Source: Nostoc calcicola FACHB-3891 (GTDB lineage Bacteria > Cyanobacteriota > Cyanobacteriia > Cyanobacteriales > Nostocaceae). From it: 64,000 bases of DNA. Under the pieces are notes generated by a model. That model was not told where the DNA came from, ran no database searches, and saw nothing but the letters and a program-made list of their open reading frames with translations. The stretch lies in NCBI RefSeq assembly GCF_014697355.1, contig NZ_JACJRQ010000002.1, forward strand, positions 248,001-312,000, written 5' to 3'. Of this stretch, positions 60,258-64,000 are shown piece by piece (positions within the stretch are counted from its first letter, which is position 1; each line of letters starts with the position of its first letter). The position numbers were made by a program, and so were the translations under genes.

Positions 60258-63137
60258 TTACTGCTTTAGCGGAATCACGATCGCAAACTCGGCACCTTCT
60301 CCTGGTGCTGAAATACACTCAAGTTGCCCAGAATGTTTTTTGACAACAATTTGGTAACTAATTGATAATCCCATGCCAGTGCCTTTACCCACAGGTTTCG
60401 TAGTGAAAAATGGGTCAAATAAGCGTTTGCGTACTTCTTCCGTCATCCCTAACCCGTTGTCAGCAATGCGAATAACTACACAATTTTTTTCGATGTAAGT
60501 GCGGATGCGAATTGTGGGAGAAGTCATTAGTCCTTGGTCATTTATCCTTTGTTTAGAGTTATTTACTAATGACAAATGACTAATGACAAATGACTCTTCT
60601 AATGCATCGATCGCATTTGTCAACAGATTCATAAACACCTGATTCATCTGTCCAGCGTGACACACCACTGGTGGCAGGTTGCCGTAATCTTTAACTACTT
60701 GGATTTCGGGATATCCTGTTTTGGCTTTTAAACGACTTTGTAATATTAGCAAGGTGTTATCCAAACCTTCATGGATGTTTACTGCCTTCATCCCGTCTTC
60801 ATCAAGGCGAGAGAAATTGCGTAAAGATAAGACAATCTGCCGAATGCGTTCGGCTCCCATATTGATAGAATTTAGGATCTTGGGCAAGTCTTGTTTGAGA
60901 AAGTCTAAATCAATGGCGTAAATTTGTTCGTGAATTTCTGGTGTTTGTGGGCAGTAGTGCTGTTGATAAAGTTCTATTAAGTGCAGCAAATCTTGGATAT
61001 ATTCACTGGCATGGCTAATATTGCCATAGATAAAATTGACCGGATTATTGATTTCGTGGGCAATTCCGGCTACCAACTGTCCCAAACTAGACATTTTTTC
61101 AGTTTGAATTAGTTGGGCTTGGGTTTGTTGAAGTTCTAGCAGTGCTGCTTCTAGTTGCTGGGCTTTGTCTTGGGCAGTTTGGGCGGCGATGCGACTTTGG
61201 GTATAAAGTTTAGCTTGGTCAATGGCGATCGCTATTTGGTCTGTAACTGCTTGGAGTAATTCTATTTCGTTGTCTAGCCAAGGCCGAAAGCCATTACAAT
61301 AACCACAGCTAAAGGCGCCAATTTCGCCGGATTGGGTGTGTATCGGCAGTGAAATAAAAGCAGTGAAGCCGAAATCCTTCAAAAACTCCCGTGTAGTGCC
61401 ATAAGCCACAGTATTAACATCATCAATACGGATGATTTCTCTATTCAAAGTTTTCCTGGCGATGAGTTCGATTTCTGCATTCGTTACTTTATCGTTCAGC
61501 AGATAGGGTAAAAGCCAACTTTTAGCTTCATATACTCTTTCCCAGTAGGGTACTTCAGCGTTTTGTCGATACCAAAAGAAAGCACACCGATCTATTTGGA
61601 ATAAGTTGCGAATCTCCTGAACTGCGGTTTCCACAATGTAATTAAGATCCAAGGAAGCTCGAATTTGGCTAGAAAGACGATTGAGTAATGTTTCCCGCCG
61701 GACGCTTTCTCTAAGTGCGACTTCTGCTTGTTTGCGTTTGATGCCAATGGCAATTTCTTGGGCGGCAAATTCCAATGCTTTAAAAGTTGATTCTGTCACG
61801 ACTTGGCGGGTGAACATGGCTATCACCCCTACAATTTCATCTTCAACAATCAGAGGATAACCAGCAAAGGCCACCATACCTTCTCGCTGCGCCCACTCTT
61901 TGTTACCCACGCGGGGATCTGTCTGCACAAAGTTAGTTAGGTGGGGTTTGCCTTGTTCGGCAATCAAACCAATTTTGAATTCGCCAACTGGCACACGTCT
62001 ATGAGGCCCATTAATATGGGTGTACATCCCAGAACTGACTTGCAATTCTAGTACATTTTCCTGTTTATTAAGCGTCCAAATCCGAGCAAAAGCTGCATCA
62101 AGATGTTCAACTAAAGCCTCAGTGCAGCGGCGCATCATGTTTTCTAAGCTGTCACTCTGAGTCAGGGCTGCGTCTACATCGGCACGAAAATTTGCCAAAC
62201 GTGCGCGTTCTGCTAATGCTTCTTCTGCTTGTTTGCGATCGGTGGTGTCATAGCAAATACCAACGAAGTTCAAAATATTGCCATTGGCGTCTCTATTTGC
62301 AGATGAGTTACTTGTATGCCATCGCCAACTGCCATTTTTGTGTTTTACCCGATATTCAATAGGGTCTTGTTTTTCGCCTGTTGTCACAACTCTTTGCAAA
62401 TAATCTGCACACATAGGTACATCGTCAGGATGTACAAATACAGTAAAGGATTTGCCTTCCACCTCGGCAACTTCATGCCCTAAAATATCAGTCCAGTTTG
62501 GAGAAACGTAGGAAAATACCCCCTCAACCGTCAGTGCAAAAAGAATGTTATTCGCGTTTTCGACAATGGTGCGAAATTGGGCATGGCTTTCTGCCAATGC
62601 TGCTTGTACTTTATCCTCGTTTTCGCGGACAAGAACTATAATTTGCTGCTTTGGTAATGGTAATAATCTCGCTTCAAAGTTACCATTTTCTTGTGCTAGC
62701 GGTAAGCTATATTCAAAACTAACTTCAGATTGAGTTGCAAGTACTTGAGTGATTGCTTGGTAGAAGCGATCGCCTACAGCAGTCGGTAGGCATTCTCGCA
62801 AACTCTTGCCCTGTTGAACTCCTTGTAGAATATACAGACTTGGCGTTTTTCCTGGCCGATAATCCAGGATAGTTCCATCAGCATCAACACGAAAGTAAAA
62901 ATCAGTAACTAGTTGCAAAATGGCTGCAAACTCTGATGTTTTTTGGCGTAGATCTGCTTCAACAGCTTGGCGTTTTGCAGTTTCTGCTTGTAGCCGCTTT
63001 AATACTTTTGTTAATTCCCTGGCCTGCTTTTTTTCTGTGAATTGACTTTGTTGGTTAAATTGTTTCTCATCTTGTTGTATTTTTTCTTTCTCAAGATTGA
63101 TTTGGTTAATGTAGCTTTGCACCTTTCTGGTAAACAC
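60258..63137 (-). CDS. PAS-GAF sensor histidine kinase
   Basis: A 959-residue cytosolic kinase starting with GTG 63137. The first 60 residues are a Gln/Lys-rich coiled coil. A PAS-like domain (about 68-170, LVTDFYFRVDADGTILDYRPG) is followed by a canonical PAS (about 185-305, ANNILFALTVEGVFSYVSPNWTDILG, with the PAC segment YRVKHKNGSWRWHTS). Two GAF domains (about 320-465 and 485-650) follow. HisKA His694 is in GIAHEINNPVNFI; HATPase has QVFMNLLTNAIDAL, RIADNGLGM and GKGTGMGLSISYQIVV. Residues 849-873 in an HATPase loop are encoded by an AATGACAAATGAC-type repeat inserted in frame. No receiver or partner regulator is adjacent. Confidence 0.93.
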   Translation of the reverse strand: MFTRKVQSYINQINLEKEKIQQDEKQFNQQSQFTEKKQARELTKVLKRLQAETAKRQAVEADLRQKTSEFAAILQLVTDFYFRVDADGTILDYRPGKTPSLYILQGVQQGKSLRECLPTAVGDRFYQAITQVLATQSEVSFEYSLPLAQENGNFEARLLPLPKQQIIVLVRENEDKVQAALAESHAQFRTIVENANNILFALTVEGVFSYVSPNWTDILGHEVAEVEGKSFTVFVHPDDVPMCADYLQRVVTTGEKQDPIEYRVKHKNGSWRWHTSNSSANRDANGNILNFVGICYDTTDRKQAEEALAERARLANFRADVDAALTQSDSLENMMRRCTEALVEHLDAAFARIWTLNKQENVLELQVSSGMYTHINGPHRRVPVGEFKIGLIAEQGKPHLTNFVQTDPRVGNKEWAQREGMVAFAGYPLIVEDEIVGVIAMFTRQVVTESTFKALEFAAQEIAIGIKRKQAEVALRESVRRETLLNRLSSQIRASLDLNYIVETAVQEIRNLFQIDRCAFFWYRQNAEVPYWERVYEAKSWLLPYLLNDKVTNAEIELIARKTLNREIIRIDDVNTVAYGTTREFLKDFGFTAFISLPIHTQSGEIGAFSCGYCNGFRPWLDNEIELLQAVTDQIAIAIDQAKLYTQSRIAAQTAQDKAQQLEAALLELQQTQAQLIQTEKMSSLGQLVAGIAHEINNPVNFIYGNISHASEYIQDLLHLIELYQQHYCPQTPEIHEQIYAIDLDFLKQDLPKILNSINMGAERIRQIVLSLRNFSRLDEDGMKAVNIHEGLDNTLLILQSRLKAKTGYPEIQVVKDYGNLPPVVCHAGQMNQVFMNLLTNAIDALEESFVISHLSLVNNSKQRINDQGLMTSPTIRIRTYIEKNCVVIRIADNGLGMTEEVRKRLFDPFFTTKPVGKGTGMGLSISYQIVVKKHSGQLECISAPGEGAEFAIVIPLKQ
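60519..60593 (-). repeat. AATGACAAATGAC tandem repeat inserted in frame in the histidine kinase gene
   Basis: The plus strand reads CTAATGACAAATGACTAATG and similar heptamers (TCATTAGTCCTTGGTCATTT at the other side). These match the intergenic array at 37172-37218 and 16520-16545. It adds about 25 residues (849-873) with no frame shift. Confidence 0.8.
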
Positions 63138-63736
63138 TCTTGCCTGCCTGCTCTGCCTAAATTATTAAAGTAAAATTTCTAAAAGATACATTTGTTAATA
63201 AATATGTATAATATTTTTATCTCAACCTGGTTACGATCTTAATACTTTATTTCTTTTTCTATATACTTTAATTCTTCTTTTTATGTAAATAAATTAGGAA
63301 AATGCTGAAGTTTTGATTAAGATGAACTTTACCATTTTTACGAAAATTAAAAATTACTACGTTCCAGTAAAATTACTTAAGCAACCTCGATCGTTGAAAT
63401 CATCGAGAAATTCATACTGATTATCTAATTTAATGGCTGAAAATCTAAATTAGCTTCGCTGTGTTTAGATCCCCGACTTCTTAAAGAAGTCGGGGATCTG
63501 ACTTTTGACGAATTATTTACAACTGCTATATGAGGTGATTATGTCTTCATCGAAAATTCACAATCTTCAAGATTTTCATACCAAATCAATATTTATTTTT
63601 CCTAGCAAAGCCGGATTTTTCAAAATTGTCTTGGCAGATTATGGGGAACGGGGAAAATAACTAATCACAAATGCCTGGTCTGTTGTATAGAACCTTGGCG
63701 ATCGCATTTTATATGTTATAAAGCTCAGAGAAATTT
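63138..63736. other. Divergent intergenic region with a perfect hairpin
   Basis: AT-rich; the only structured element is the hairpin at 63467-63499. No further small frame is supported. Confidence 0.5.
63467..63499. repeat. Perfect 16-bp-arm hairpin (AGATCCCCGACTTCTT)
   Basis: AGATCCCCGACTTCTT and AAGAAGTCGGGGATCT around a single A, a repeat common in cyanobacterial intergenic DNA; about 240 bp before the GTPase gene. Confidence 0.8.
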
Positions 63737-64000
63737 ATGTTAGGCGGAAACTACTCTATGGAACCAGACAAACTGGCTAGTTTTAAAGAGTACGGTGAAT
63801 TCATCCTCCGGAAGATAGATTCTGTACCTGAATACCCTTCACAACAAGAAGATTGGGTTCCGGCTAGCCTTGATGATTGTCTCCGTCGTTTGCGGGAAGC
63901 TGCTGAAAAAACTGTAGATCTTGCCACTTCGCCTGTGAAAATTGGTGTGATGGGGGAATTCAGTAGCGGCAAAACTTTACTTTTAGGCAGTTTGATTGGA
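63737..64000 (+). CDS. Dynamin-like GTPase, 3' end cut by window edge
   Basis: The frame is open from an in-frame stop at 63719 to the window end. ATG 63737 (or ATG 63758, which has AGGCGG about 10 bases upstream) opens MEPDKLASFKEYGEFILRK, then a helical stretch ending TVDLATSPVKIGVMGEFSSGKTLLLGSLIG. GEFSSGKT is the G1/Walker A of dynamin-family GTPases, preceded by a helical N-terminus as in bacterial dynamin-like proteins. 88 residues are visible; G2-G4 motifs lie beyond the window. Bacterial dynamin-like proteins remodel or protect membranes. Partial, so family is likely but not proven. Confidence 0.7.
   Translation, partial: MLGGNYSMEPDKLASFKEYGEFILRKIDSVPEYPSQQEDWVPASLDDCLRRLREAAEKTVDLATSPVKIGVMGEFSSGKTLLLGSLIG

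Noticed and set aside
1-64000. CRISPR array, rRNA or tRNA genes
   Set aside because: The tandem repeats seen have very short units without unique spacers, and no tRNA T-loop pattern in a cloverleaf setting was found.

Overview
The window looks like chromosomal DNA of a filamentous, Nostoc-type cyanobacterium. The evidence is the abundant HIP1-like octamer GCGATCGC, genes typical of the group (a CrtO-like carotenoid ketolase, rubisco activase with a fused small-subunit-like tail, CPP1-like and DUF2811 proteins, many multidomain histidine kinases and TPR-bearing Ser/Thr kinases), and the very repeat-rich intergenic DNA (tandem heptamers and nonamers, GTAGAGACG-type palindromes, GAATTCA tandems). 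Species cannot be fixed from the sequence alone. There is no rRNA, tRNA or CRISPR array that I can see.

Layout. 0-7 kb: a 5'-cut CAP-domain gene, RNase D, a cysteine-free rhodanese with an 11-residue repeat tail, a truncated HTH gene, and two close paralogous OmpR-type response regulators flanking a CPP1-like membrane protein. 7-13 kb: DUF2811, a DnaA-box-like cluster, an MFS transporter, an APH-like protein, hisIE, a ChaB-like protein, hemL and a fasciclin protein. 14-21 kb: a secreted protein, a glutathione S-transferase, a HerA-like ATPase and a group 2 sigma factor. 20-28 kb: the cobalamin adenosyltransferase, a probable ATP-grasp-like protein, a secreted FAD oxidoreductase, an orphan TnpB element inserted just upstream of clpS, and clpS-DUF2103. 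29-38 kb: moaE, two Ser/Thr kinases, a decayed hybrid-kinase locus and a rhomboid lacking catalytic residues. 38-47 kb: a receiver protein, a chromosomal CyRepA1-type plasmid replication protein, TPR proteins and a DUF4351/Rpn-like protein. 47-54 kb: crtO-like, DUF2993, rubisco activase preceded by a hybrid histidine kinase. 54-64 kb: secreted proteins, a polysaccharide deacetylase, a divergent SpoIIM / membrane protein / RDD cluster, a PAS-GAF histidine kinase and the start of a dynamin-like GTPase.

No single multi-gene defence or biosynthetic island stands out. The most striking theme is repeat DNA remodelling genes. Intergenic repeat families have entered coding sequences in frame in at least three large proteins (the CyRepA1-like protein and two histidine kinases) and recoded the C-terminus of a fourth. 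There are also several MITE-like inverted-repeat elements, gene remnants created by deletion (34.4-34.8 kb), and enzymes that have lost catalytic residues (rhodanese, rhomboid). Regulatory and signalling genes dominate; metabolism is represented by tetrapyrrole (hemL), histidine (hisIE), cobalamin (cobO), molybdopterin (moaE), carotenoid (crtO) and rubisco (rca) functions.
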